32,208 nt of DNA from Minisyncoccota bacterium (GTDB lineage: Bacteria; Patescibacteriota; Minisyncoccia; UBA6257; HR35): positions 1-32,208 of the forward strand of contig JAPYWP010000001.1 in the NCBI GenBank assembly GCA_028276315.1, written 5' to 3'. The notes beneath the pieces were generated by a model. The model did no database searches and was not told where the DNA came from. It saw nothing but the letters and a program-made list of their open reading frames with translations. Each line of letters starts with the position of its first letter. Position 1 is the stretch's first letter. Made by a program: the position numbers and the translations under genes. Below are positions 1 to 8,543 of the stretch, piece after piece.

Positions 1-1077
1 TTTGCTGTTGCTAAAAGAAACCAACCAAGTATTTTGTTTATTGATGAAATTGACGCTATTGGAAAAGTAAGAGGAGTTGGGATCACTGGTGGGCACGAGG
101 AAAGAGAGCAAACATTAAATCAAATTTTAGTAGAAATGGATGGTTTTGAAAAAGGAACTCGAGTTGTCGTCTTAGCAGCAACCAACATGAATCCTTCCCT
201 CCTTGATCCTGCCCTTCTTCGTCCTGGAAGATTTGATAGAAAAATAGTTTTAGATCTTCCTGATATCAAAGCAAGAGAGGAAATTTTGAAAATTCATTTA
301 AAAGATAAAAAGCTGGGTAAAGTAAATATAAAACAAATAGCAAAAAGAACTCCTGGTTTTTCTGGTGCTGATTTAGCAAATCTTTGTAACGAAGCTGCAA
401 TCTTAGCTGCAAGAAGAAATAAAGAAGTAATTACTCAGACAGAACTTTTAGATGCAATAGAAAAAGTATTACTTGGCCCGGAGAGGAAAACTAAAGTTTA
501 TTCTAAAAAAGAAAAAGAAATTGCTGCTTATCATGAAGCTGGCCATGCTATAGTTGCTCATTATCTTCCATACGCAAATCCTGTTGAAAAAATATCTATA
601 ATCTCTCGTGGAAGAGCAGGTGGGTATACATTAAAATTACCAACAGAAGATAAAAGTTTTTACTTTAAAAAAGAATTTATAGATGAAATTGCTTCAATTT
701 TAGGTGGTTGGGTTGCAGAAAAATTAGTTTTTGGTGATATCTCAACTGGTGCAAGCAATGATCTTGAAGTTGCTACTGAAATTGCAAAACAAATAGTATT
801 AAAATTTGGTATGTCAGAAAATTTAGGTCCAATTGTTTTTGAAGAAAACGTAAAATCTCCATTTGAAATTAAAAATAGAATTTATTCTGAAAAAACTGCA
901 GAAAAAATAGATGAAGAAATAAATAAAATAATCAACGAAGCTAAAGAAAAAGCTGAAAAAATATTAATAGAAAAAAGAGATAAATTAGAATTAGTCGCTA
1001 AAGAATTAATCAAAAAAGAAGTTCTTGAGAAAAAACAATTTGAAAAGTTAGTTAAAGATCCTAAAGTAACAAAATAG
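1..1077 (+). CDS. ftsH: ATP-dependent zinc metalloprotease FtsH (3' part, 5' end outside window)
   Basis: Membrane-anchored AAA+ protease that unfolds and degrades membrane and short-lived cytosolic proteins. The frame is open from base 1, so the gene begins left of the window; the N-terminal membrane segments and Walker A are missing. Seen in order: Walker B and following residues ILFIDEIDAIG at the left edge; the second region of homology LLDPALLRPGRFDRK; the zinc motif HEAGH (bases 532-546), with a distal Asp in STGASNDLEVA as the likely third ligand; and a Lys/Glu-rich C-terminal helix. About 358 codons are present, as expected for the C-terminal half or more of a roughly 600-residue protein. 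The TAG stop (1075-1077) directly abuts the 3' end of a tRNA gene on the other strand. Identification is secure. Confidence 0.97.
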   Translation, partial: FAVAKRNQPSILFIDEIDAIGKVRGVGITGGHEEREQTLNQILVEMDGFEKGTRVVVLAATNMNPSLLDPALLRPGRFDRKIVLDLPDIKAREEILKIHLKDKKLGKVNIKQIAKRTPGFSGADLANLCNEAAILAARRNKEVITQTELLDAIEKVLLGPERKTKVYSKKEKEIAAYHEAGHAIVAHYLPYANPVEKISIISRGRAGGYTLKLPTEDKSFYFKKEFIDEIASILGGWVAEKLVFGDISTGASNDLEVATEIAKQIVLKFGMSENLGPIVFEENVKSPFEIKNRIYSEKTAEKIDEEINKIINEAKEKAEKILIEKRDKLELVAKELIKKEVLEKKQFEKLVKDPKVTK

Positions 1078-1149
1078 TGGGTGCGGCTGGATTCGAACCA
1101 GCGACCCCCGACTTATAAGGTCGGTGCTCTGCCGCTGAGCTACGCACCC
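1078..1149 (-). tRNA. tRNA-Ile, anticodon UAU
   Basis: A complete 72-nt cloverleaf can be folded by eye: acceptor GGGTGCG with CGCACCC, D stem GCTC/GAGC, anticodon stem CCGAC/GTCGG with loop CTTATAA, and T stem GCTGG/CCAGC with loop TTCGAAT. The anticodon is TAT, which reads AUA (Ile). The discriminator base is A, as usual for tRNA-Ile. The 3' CCA is not encoded (CTA follows the discriminator), so it must be added. The 5' end lies 3 nt after the rpoC stop codon, so the tRNA is probably cut out of the rpoBC transcript by RNase P. The 3' end touches the ftsH stop codon. Confidence 0.95.
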
Positions 1150-1152
1150 TAT

Positions 1153-4100
1153 TTAATCAAAAACTAAACCTCTAACACCTGTTCCAACTGGTATTCTTTT
1201 TCCTAAAATAACATTTTCCTTTATCCCTCTTAATTTGTCAACCCTACCTTCTATTGCTGCTTTAACTAAAACTCTTGAAGTCTCCTGGAAAGAAGCAGCA
1301 GAAAGAAAACTATAGGCAGTTAAAGCTGCTCTTGTAATTCCTAAAATAATTTCTTTTGCTTTTATTGTTTTTAAACCAGCCTTTTTAAGTTCTCTATTTT
1401 GCTCAATAACAACAGATTTTTCAACTATTTCATTTTGTACAAAATTACTATCACCAGGATCTTTTATTTTAACCCTAGAGAACATTTGTCTTATTATTAT
1501 TTCAAAATGTTTATCATGAATAGTAACACCCTGGAAATTATAAATCTTTTTTACTTCATTAATTAAATATCTTATTGTAACTTCTTTTCCTTTAAGTTTA
1601 AATAATTTTTTAGGATCTAAATTACCTGAAGAAATTATATCTCCTTTATTTATTATATCATTAGCTTTTACGTTAAGCTCTAAAATTAAAGGAACATTTA
1701 GGGTAACTTTTTTATTTGAATTTGTTAAAATTATAATTTTGTAATATTTTGAATCTTTTCTAATTTCTTCAATTTTTCCAGATACTGGCGAGATTACTGC
1801 TTCATTTTTTGGAGTTCTTGCTTCTAAAAGTTCTTCTACTCTTGGAATTCCTTGCGTAATATCTGCAGCCGAAGCTATACCACCAACATGAAAGGTTCTC
1901 ATAGTAAGCTGGGTTCCTGGTTCTCCTATAGATTGAGCTGCTATTATACCACAAGCTTCTCCTATTTTTATAACTTTATCATAAGCAAGATCTAAACCAT
2001 AACATTTTACACAAACACCATAAATTGACTTACAACTTAATGGACTCCTAACTCTTACTTTTTGAATACCAAGTTCATCTATTAATTTTGCCCTTTCTTT
2101 ATCAATAATATCTCCTGCATCTACAATTACATTTCCATTTTTATCCACTATCTTTTCTAAACTAAATCTTGAATAGATTTTATACCAAAATGGCTCATTT
2201 ACTTTTTCAGCATCATCTCTTAAAATTTCCCATCCTTTTGTATCTTTACAATCAAACTCTCTTATAATAACATCTTGAGCAACATCAACCATTCTTCTTG
2301 TAAGATATCCTGCTTTAGCAGTCTTTAGTGCTGTATCAACCGTACCCTTTCTTGCTCCGTGAGCAGAAATAAAGTATTCAATTGAATCTAAACCTTCTTT
2401 ATAGTTTGAAATGATTGGAAGTTCTATAACTTCTCCTTTTGGATTTGAAACAAGACCTTTTAATGAAGCCATCTGGGTTAACTGATCCCAGTTACCTTTA
2501 GATCCAGAATCTATCATTATCCTTGGAACATTAACTAATACATTTTTAACTTTTTCTTTATAAAAATCATTTACTTTTTTAACAAATTTTGAGAAAACTT
2601 CAATTTTTAAAAGTTTTCTTTCTTCCTCACTTATTAAACCAGATTCAAAACCTTTTTCAATATTTTCTACTTCTGGTAAAATTTCATTATAAAAATTAAT
2701 TTTTTCTTCTGGAAAGCTCAAAAAATCTGAAATAGAAAGAGATAATCCAGATTTTTCTGCATATTTAAATCCTAAACTCTTTAAATTATCAAGGAAATTT
2801 ACTACAATTTCATTATCATAGCTATGGTAAACTTTATCTATAAGTTCAATAAGAGCTTTTTTGTTTAATTGTTTATTAATAAATGGAAAACTTTCAGGCA
2901 AAATGCTATTAAAAATAATTCTACCAACTGTTGTTTTTATATTTTTTTCATTTTTAATTTTTTTAACTAAAATTTCTGCTTGAAGATCAATTAAACCATT
3001 TTCATAATAAAACAAGGCCTCATTTTCATCATAAAATATTTTTCCTTCACCCACAGAACCTGGTTTTAACATTGTTAACCAATAACAGCCTAAGACAACA
3101 TCTAATGTTGGAACAGTTATTGGCTCTCCTGATCCTGGTTTTAAAATATTTTTAGAAGAGAGCATAATTTCTCTTGCTTCTATTTGAGCTTCATCTAATA
3201 AAGGTAAATGAACTGCCATTTGATCTCCATCAAAGTCAGCATTAAAAGCAGTACAAACAAAAGGAGGAATTCTAATTGCAAGACCTTCTACTAATATTGG
3301 TTTGAATGCTTGAATGCCTAATCTATGTAATGTTGGAGCTCTGTTTAAAAGAACGTATTTATCTTTAATAACATTCTCTAATGCGCTCCAAACCTCATCT
3401 GTTTGAAGTTCAATTAAATAATTAGCATAACTAATATTTTGAGCTATGCCTTGATTTAAAAGTTCTCTTATTACAAATGGCCTAAATAGCTCAAGCGCTA
3501 AAGTTTTAGGAATACCACATTCATATAATTTTAATTCAGGACCAACTACAATAACAGATCTTCCTGAAAAATCAACTCTTTTTCCTAAAAGATTTTTTCT
3601 AAATCTTCCTTCTTTTCCTTTTAAAGATTCAGCTAAAGATTTGAGTGGCCTTCTTGTTCCGCCAGTTTTTTTGGTTGCTTGAGTTTTTTTAATAGTATTA
3701 TCTAAAAGCGCATCAACTGCTTCTTGAAGCATTCTTTTTTCGTTTCTTAAAATTATCTCTGGTGCTTTAAGTTCTATTAACTTTTTAAGTCTATTATTTC
3801 TATTAATAACTCTCCTATAAAGATCATTTAAATCTGATGTTGCATATGTACCAGTTTCAAGCTGAATTGTTGGCCTTAAATCTGGTGGAATAACTGGTAA
3901 GACTGTGAGAAACATCCATTCTGGTCTTGCTTTATTTTTAATAAAGTTTTTAAAAAGTTTTAATCTTAAAAGAAGCTTTTTCTTTTCTGGTCCTCTTGCA
4001 TTTTTTAATTTCTCCTCTATTTCTCTTTTTTCTTTTTCTAAATCAATCTCTTCTAAAAATCTTTTTATTGGCTCAGAACCTATACCAACTTCAAATATTG

Positions 4101-4713
4101 CACCAAATTTTTTTGAATATTCATAATATTCAACATCAGAAAGAACATTTTTAACTTTTATTTTTTCAAGTTCATTAATATTTCTTTCGTAAATTTCTTT
4201 TATTTTTTCTTTTTGTTTCTCATCTGTAGCATTTTTTATCAATTCTTTAAATTCTTGATCTATTTTTTCTCTAACTCTTCTTTTTTCAAGTTCATTAACT
4301 TTTGTAATTATATATGCAGAATAATAAATTACTTTTTCTAACTGTTGTAATGGTATATCTAGAGCTAAACTAATTCTTGAAGGAACAACCCTTAAAAACC
4401 AAATATGAGCAACAGGTATAGCTAAAGATATATGCCCCATTCTTTCTCTTCTTACATTTGAAGTTGTAATCTCTACACCGCATCTATCACATTTAAGACC
4501 TTTAAATTTTATACCTTTTAATTTTCCACAATAGCATTCATAATTTTTAACTGGTCCAAAAATTCTCTCAGAAAACAATCCATCTTTATCTGGCTTTTGG
4601 GTCCTATAATTAATAGTTTCCGGTTTTGTAACTTCTCCAAAAGACCAACTTAAAATATTCTCTGGCGAAGCCAGCTTTATTGTTAAAGATTCTATTTCTT
4701 TTATTTTTTCCAT
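1153..4713 (-). CDS. rpoC: DNA-directed RNA polymerase subunit beta'
   Basis: Catalytic beta' subunit of RNA polymerase, 1186 aa. The N-terminal zinc-binding domain has C60, C62, C75 and C78. The active-site Mg-binding loop NADFDGDQ is near residue 491. The second zinc site is Cys in DCKDTKG plus the cluster CKSIYGVCVKC, and the trigger-loop/bridge region GIIAAQSIGEPGTQLTMRTF is intact. It is shorter than the roughly 1400-residue enterobacterial protein, consistent with absence of the large lineage-specific insertion in the trigger loop. The start ATG is 3 nt after the rpoB stop, so translation is probably coupled; no convincing Shine-Dalgarno is seen. A tRNA gene follows the stop codon by 3 nt. 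Confidence 0.98.
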   Translation of the reverse strand: MEKIKEIESLTIKLASPENILSWSFGEVTKPETINYRTQKPDKDGLFSERIFGPVKNYECYCGKLKGIKFKGLKCDRCGVEITTSNVRRERMGHISLAIPVAHIWFLRVVPSRISLALDIPLQQLEKVIYYSAYIITKVNELEKRRVREKIDQEFKELIKNATDEKQKEKIKEIYERNINELEKIKVKNVLSDVEYYEYSKKFGAIFEVGIGSEPIKRFLEEIDLEKEKREIEEKLKNARGPEKKKLLLRLKLFKNFIKNKARPEWMFLTVLPVIPPDLRPTIQLETGTYATSDLNDLYRRVINRNNRLKKLIELKAPEIILRNEKRMLQEAVDALLDNTIKKTQATKKTGGTRRPLKSLAESLKGKEGRFRKNLLGKRVDFSGRSVIVVGPELKLYECGIPKTLALELFRPFVIRELLNQGIAQNISYANYLIELQTDEVWSALENVIKDKYVLLNRAPTLHRLGIQAFKPILVEGLAIRIPPFVCTAFNADFDGDQMAVHLPLLDEAQIEAREIMLSSKNILKPGSGEPITVPTLDVVLGCYWLTMLKPGSVGEGKIFYDENEALFYYENGLIDLQAEILVKKIKNEKNIKTTVGRIIFNSILPESFPFINKQLNKKALIELIDKVYHSYDNEIVVNFLDNLKSLGFKYAEKSGLSLSISDFLSFPEEKINFYNEILPEVENIEKGFESGLISEEERKLLKIEVFSKFVKKVNDFYKEKVKNVLVNVPRIMIDSGSKGNWDQLTQMASLKGLVSNPKGEVIELPIISNYKEGLDSIEYFISAHGARKGTVDTALKTAKAGYLTRRMVDVAQDVIIREFDCKDTKGWEILRDDAEKVNEPFWYKIYSRFSLEKIVDKNGNVIVDAGDIIDKERAKLIDELGIQKVRVRSPLSCKSIYGVCVKCYGLDLAYDKVIKIGEACGIIAAQSIGEPGTQLTMRTFHVGGIASAADITQGIPRVEELLEARTPKNEAVISPVSGKIEEIRKDSKYYKIIILTNSNKKVTLNVPLILELNVKANDIINKGDIISSGNLDPKKLFKLKGKEVTIRYLINEVKKIYNFQGVTIHDKHFEIIIRQMFSRVKIKDPGDSNFVQNEIVEKSVVIEQNRELKKAGLKTIKAKEIILGITRAALTAYSFLSAASFQETSRVLVKAAIEGRVDKLRGIKENVILGKRIPVGTGVRGLVFD

Positions 4714-4716
4714 GGT

Positions 4717-7700
4717 TTATTTAATTTTTTTAATTTTCTCTTTTAATTTTTCTGCGACTTTAATTTCTTTATTTATTTCTATCTCAAAACCTAATCCTCT
4801 TAACTCTTGAAAAAGAACATTAAATGCTTCTGGAATTGATGGAGTTTTTATTTTCTCTCCTTTTATAATACTTGCATAAGCCTGATTTCTTCCAGCAACA
4901 TCGTCAGATTTTATTGTTAACATTTCTTGTAAAGCATAACTAGCACCATAAGCCTCAAGTGCCCAAACCTCCATTTCTCCTAATCTTTGCCCACCCATTC
5001 TTGCTCTTCCTCCAAGCGGTTGTTGAGTAATTAAGCTATATGGACCAGTTGATCTTGCATGAATTTTATCTTCTACCATATGAATTAATCTATACATATA
5101 CATATAACCAACTGTAACTTTTTCGTGATACTTTTCTCCAGTTTTACCATCATATAAAACAAATTTTCCATCCTCAGAAAAACCAGCTTTTTTAAGTTCT
5201 TCTTTTATAATTTCTTCACTTAATCTTGACATTACTGGTACAATCGCTTGATAACCTAATTTTTTAGCAGCCATACCAAGATGAGTTTCAAAAAGTTGCC
5301 CTAAATTCATTCTGCTAATTATTCCAAGAGGATTTAAAATAATCTCAACAGGAGTTCCGTCTTCTAAAAATGGCATATCTTCTTCTGGAAGGATTCTTGA
5401 AATAACACCTTTATTTCCGTGCCTACCACAAAGCTTATCTCCAATTTGAAGTTTTCTTAATTTAGCGATTCTAACTCTTATTCTTTTAATAACATCTGGA
5501 TCTAATGGATCATGATGTTCTCTAGATAGTGTATAAACATCTATTACTCTTCCTTCTTTACCATGCTCTAATACAAGTGGCGTTGGTTTTACGTCAGAAA
5601 TTTTTTCTCCAAAAATTGCTTTAAGCAATCTTTCTTCAGGAGAAAGTTCTAATTCTTTTTTAGGAGTAACCTTACCAACTAAAATATCACCAGATTTTAC
5701 AAAAGTACCAATTCTTACAATTCCATTTTCGTCTAAATTTAAAAGTTTTGCCTCTGGCACTCCTGGAATATCAGCTGTAATTTCTTCTGGACCTATTTTT
5801 GTTTCTTTAACATCACAATAAAAATCTTCAACAGAAATAGTAGTAAAATAATCCTCTTTTACCAATTTTTCAGAAACTATAATTGCATCTTCAAAATTTA
5901 AACCGCCCCAAGACATAAAAGCAACAAGAACATTTCTACCTAAAGCAACTTTTCCATCTTTTGTTCCAATTGCATCAGCAAGAACATCTCCTTTTTTAAC
6001 AACATCTCCTTTTTTAACAATTGGTTTTTGATAAAAAGCTAAATATTGATTTGTTTTAGTGTATTTTTTAAGTTGAAATTGAATTGTTTTATTTTTTGTC
6101 TTAAGAATAATTTTTGAAGCATCAACATATTCAATTATTCCATCGTCAGGAGCTATAATCAACCAACGAGAGTCTTTTGCAACTTTTTCTTCTAAACCAG
6201 TTGAAACTAAGGGTGGTTCTGGTCTTATTAATCCAACTGCTTGTCTTTGCATATTAGCACCCATTAAAGCTCTATTTGCATCATCTTTTTCAAGAAATGG
6301 AATTAAAAATGTTGAAACAGAAAAAGGTTGATAAGCTGAAACATCTATTAATGTAACTTTTTCTGCTTCTACTGTTTTTGGTTCTCCATAATATCTTGCA
6401 GAAACAAAATCATCAACAATGTATCCATTTTTAATATTTATTCCAGTATGAGTAATAACCTCTTTAAATTCTTCTTCTGGTTTTAACCAAACAATTTCAT
6501 CAAGGATTTTTCTATTTTTAACTCTAAAATAAGGAGTTAATATAAATCCTAATTTTTCCTCTGGTTTTGCGTATAAAGATAAATAAGAAATAACACCAAC
6601 ATTTTGACCCTCTGGAGTTTGAATTGGGCAAAGTCTTCCATAATAGGTTGGATGAACATCTCTAATTTCAAAGCCAGCTCTTTCTTTTGAAATTCCACCA
6701 GGGCCAGCAGTTGTAATTCTTCTTTTATGTTCTAGTTCAGCTAAAATATTTGTTTGATCTAAAAATTGAGATAAAGGAGAAAGAAGAAAAAATTCTAAAA
6801 TAGAGTTCGAAAGATCTTTTGGATAAAGAATTTTAGCTGGACTTATAGCTTCCTGACCTAATACACTTATTTTATCTTTCATTCTTTTAACTAATCTTGT
6901 CATTCCAATTCTAAATCTATTTTGAACTAACTCTCCAACACATCTTAATCTTTTATTTTCAAGAGAATCAATATCATCAGGTTTTGAATTTGGATTATTA
7001 TTTAAATTAATTATTTCTTTTACGGTTAAAATTATATCCTCTAACTCTAAAATTAAAGATTTACTTTCTCTATTTAATCTTTGATTTATTTTATATCTTC
7101 CTGGCCATGAAAGGTCGTACCTAGATTTTTCTTTAAAAAGACTTTCAAAAAACTTAATAGCATTATCTAATGTCGAAATTTCTAATGGTTTTAATCTACT
7201 ATGAATCTCTATTAAAGCTTCTTGCGGTGTTTGAGTTTCATCTTTTTTAAGAGTTGTCTCAATATAGCTTATATCAGAAATATCTACATCTTCAAAAATT
7301 TTAACAAGTTCTTCATTATTTTCTATACCAAAAGCCTTTAAAAGTACTGTAGCAGGAACTTTTTTGCGTCTATCAATTTTAACTGTAATTACATTGTTTA
7401 TTTCAGTCTGAAATTCTAACCAAGCGCCTCTAAATGGAATAATACTTGCACCGAAAAAGTTTCTACCACCATAAGGTAAAGAAGTAAAATAAACTCCAGG
7501 AGATCTTACTAATTGATTAATTATAATTCTTTCAACTCCATTTAAAATAAAACTACCACGAGATGTCATTATTGGAATTTCCCCAAAATAAATATCTTGA
7601 GTTTCACTTTCTTGAGTTTTAAGATTTGTTACCCTTACCTTAATTCTTAAAGGTGCTGTATAAGAAACTTCTTTTTCTATTGCCTCCTCTTCAGTTCTAA

Positions 7701-7896
7701 AAGGAGCACCAATTTCATGAGAAATAAACTCAACTTTAAACTCTTCTCCTGAATAATCATAAGTAGGGGAGAATTCTTCTAGAATTTCTTTAATTCCCTC
7801 AGTTAAAAACCAATTATAGCTTTGAAATTGAATTTCAAGCAAATCCTCGGGCAAAAAAATAGGTAATTCTTTAAATTTTTTTTGGACTAAAGACAT
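4717..7896 (-). CDS. rpoB: DNA-directed RNA polymerase subunit beta
   Basis: Beta subunit of RNA polymerase, 1059 aa, first gene of rpoB-rpoC. The rifampicin-pocket segment is recognisable (SQFLDQTNILAEL, then EHKRRITTAGPGGI), followed by RAGFEIRDVHPTYYGRLCPI. Later come GDKLCGRHGNKGVISR and the C-terminal GRARMGGQRLGEMEVWALEA. It is far shorter than the E. coli protein (1342 aa), consistent with loss of lineage-specific insertions. Within the pocket, the residue aligned with E. coli S531 is Thr and that aligned with L533 is Ala. The start is ATG at 7896; a consensus promoter lies upstream and the leader is about 70 nt. rplJ/rplL, the usual upstream neighbours, are absent here. Confidence 0.98.
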   Translation of the reverse strand: MSLVQKKFKELPIFLPEDLLEIQFQSYNWFLTEGIKEILEEFSPTYDYSGEEFKVEFISHEIGAPFRTEEEAIEKEVSYTAPLRIKVRVTNLKTQESETQDIYFGEIPIMTSRGSFILNGVERIIINQLVRSPGVYFTSLPYGGRNFFGASIIPFRGAWLEFQTEINNVITVKIDRRKKVPATVLLKAFGIENNEELVKIFEDVDISDISYIETTLKKDETQTPQEALIEIHSRLKPLEISTLDNAIKFFESLFKEKSRYDLSWPGRYKINQRLNRESKSLILELEDIILTVKEIINLNNNPNSKPDDIDSLENKRLRCVGELVQNRFRIGMTRLVKRMKDKISVLGQEAISPAKILYPKDLSNSILEFFLLSPLSQFLDQTNILAELEHKRRITTAGPGGISKERAGFEIRDVHPTYYGRLCPIQTPEGQNVGVISYLSLYAKPEEKLGFILTPYFRVKNRKILDEIVWLKPEEEFKEVITHTGINIKNGYIVDDFVSARYYGEPKTVEAEKVTLIDVSAYQPFSVSTFLIPFLEKDDANRALMGANMQRQAVGLIRPEPPLVSTGLEEKVAKDSRWLIIAPDDGIIEYVDASKIILKTKNKTIQFQLKKYTKTNQYLAFYQKPIVKKGDVVKKGDVLADAIGTKDGKVALGRNVLVAFMSWGGLNFEDAIIVSEKLVKEDYFTTISVEDFYCDVKETKIGPEEITADIPGVPEAKLLNLDENGIVRIGTFVKSGDILVGKVTPKKELELSPEERLLKAIFGEKISDVKPTPLVLEHGKEGRVIDVYTLSREHHDPLDPDVIKRIRVRIAKLRKLQIGDKLCGRHGNKGVISRILPEEDMPFLEDGTPVEIILNPLGIISRMNLGQLFETHLGMAAKKLGYQAIVPVMSRLSEEIIKEELKKAGFSEDGKFVLYDGKTGEKYHEKVTVGYMYMYRLIHMVEDKIHARSTGPYSLITQQPLGGRARMGGQRLGEMEVWALEAYGASYALQEMLTIKSDDVAGRNQAYASIIKGEKIKTPSIPEAFNVLFQELRGLGFEIEINKEIKVAEKLKEKIKKIK

Positions 7897-7902
7897 ATAG
7901 AT

Positions 7903-7927
7903 AAGGCCTTTTCTTTATTTTGGCCCT
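7903..7927 (-). promoter_or_regulatory. Possible hairpin in the rpoB leader
   Basis: On the minus strand AGGGCC and GGCCTT can pair (six pairs, one G-U) around a 13-nt A-rich loop, ending 6 nt before the rpoB start codon. There is no Shine-Dalgarno here. The hairpin could modulate initiation on rpoB, but this is inferred from position only; the stem is short. Confidence 0.35.
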
Positions 7928-7974
7928 ATTTTAAATTCCACATTAAAATATAAACTTTAAAGATAATTAATAAT

Positions 7975-8002
7975 ATTATATTCAGGAAAATTTTGTTGTC
8001 AA
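7975..8002 (-). promoter_or_regulatory. Sigma70-type promoter of rpoBC
   Basis: On the minus strand a perfect -35 TTGACA (7997-8002) and a perfect -10 TATAAT (7975-7980) are separated by 16 bp. Transcription would start near 7968, giving a leader of about 70 nt before rpoB. Confidence 0.85.
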
Positions 8003-8010
8003 GAGGAAAA

Positions 8011-8040
8011 ATAAAAGGGGAGCTAAAGCTCCCCCAAAAA
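8011..8040 (-). terminator. Intrinsic terminator after the small membrane-protein gene
   Basis: On the minus strand GGGGAGC and GCTCCCC form a strong stem around a TTTA loop (8017-8034), followed by TTTTATTTTT. It lies just after the stop of the 8043-8423 gene and immediately upstream of the rpoB -35 box, so it insulates rpoBC from upstream transcription. On the plus strand there is no T-tract after the stem, so it works in one direction only. Confidence 0.85.
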
Positions 8041-8042
8041 AC

Positions 8043-8423
8043 TCAAAACATCATGTCTGCAAAATTAGTTAATTTATAACCAAAATACAAAAATTCTACA
8101 GGAAAAATTAAAAATAAATATAAAGCGAAAATAATACAAACAACATTTGAAATTATTTGGTCGTGATCATATTTTTCGAGGAAGAATTGCAGTATAGCAA
8201 AAGTCAGGGTTATAAACAAACCAACATAAATTGATCCACACAAACCAAATAGAAATTTTCCTATATCTCTCGGAATTTTTAAAATTTCCGTTATGAATTC
8301 AACAGTTCCTTTGTTGAGTATTAAAGAAAAAAAGATTAAACTTCCTGCTACGAGATAAATTACAATCACCATTATTATCAAAATAATCACTATAACCCTT
8401 TTAATTTCTTCCTTAATCTTCAT
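8043..8423 (-). CDS. Small multi-pass membrane protein of unknown function
   Basis: 126 aa, not recognised as a named family. After a short charged start (MKIKEEIKR) there is a strong hydrophobic segment (about residues 10-36), a second near 56-82, and one or two more near 92-118, so three to four membrane passes are likely. It is a stand-alone gene with its own promoter (8475-8503), the only strong Shine-Dalgarno I can see in the window, and its own terminator. This expression layout differs clearly from its neighbours and argues that it is real. Function cannot be inferred. Confidence 0.8.
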   Translation of the reverse strand: MKIKEEIKRVIVIILIIMVIVIYLVAGSLIFFSLILNKGTVEFITEILKIPRDIGKFLFGLCGSIYVGLFITLTFAILQFFLEKYDHDQIISNVVCIIFALYLFLIFPVEFLYFGYKLTNFADMMF

Positions 8424-8430
8424 AGTTTAT

Positions 8431-8437
8431 CCTCCTT
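8431..8437 (-). promoter_or_regulatory. Strong Shine-Dalgarno of the small membrane-protein gene
   Basis: The minus strand reads AAGGAGG, 7 nt before the ATG at 8423. It supports this start codon. It is notable because almost every other gene here lacks such a site. Confidence 0.85.
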
Positions 8438-8474
8438 TTTGTTTTAGTATTTTTTTTGTTATTTATCTACTTAT

Positions 8475-8503
8475 ATTCTATCATAAAACTAAAAATTTGT
8501 CAA
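8475..8503 (-). promoter_or_regulatory. Sigma70-type promoter of the small membrane-protein gene
   Basis: On the minus strand TTGACA (8498-8503) and TAGAAT (8475-8480) are spaced by 17 bp, placing the transcript start about 45 nt before the ATG. Confidence 0.8.
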
Positions 8504-8506
8504 GAA

Positions 8507-8520
8507 GTAGTCAGGACTAC
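8507..8520. repeat. 14-bp inverted repeat upstream of the -35 box
   Basis: GTAGTC and GACTAC arms are separated by 2 bp, 3 bp upstream of the -35 box at 8498-8503 and 23 bp after the recG stop. It could be an operator for the membrane-protein gene, or a weak hairpin ending recG transcription. The sequence does not decide. Confidence 0.4.
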
Positions 8521-8543
8521 AATTCCTCGCTATCAACTTCATT

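Noticed and set aside
1153..7896. Alternative genetic code (UGA as Gly) as in some Patescibacteria
   Set aside because: rpoB, rpoC and all other long genes have no internal TGA, and TGA ends several genes by ATGA overlap.
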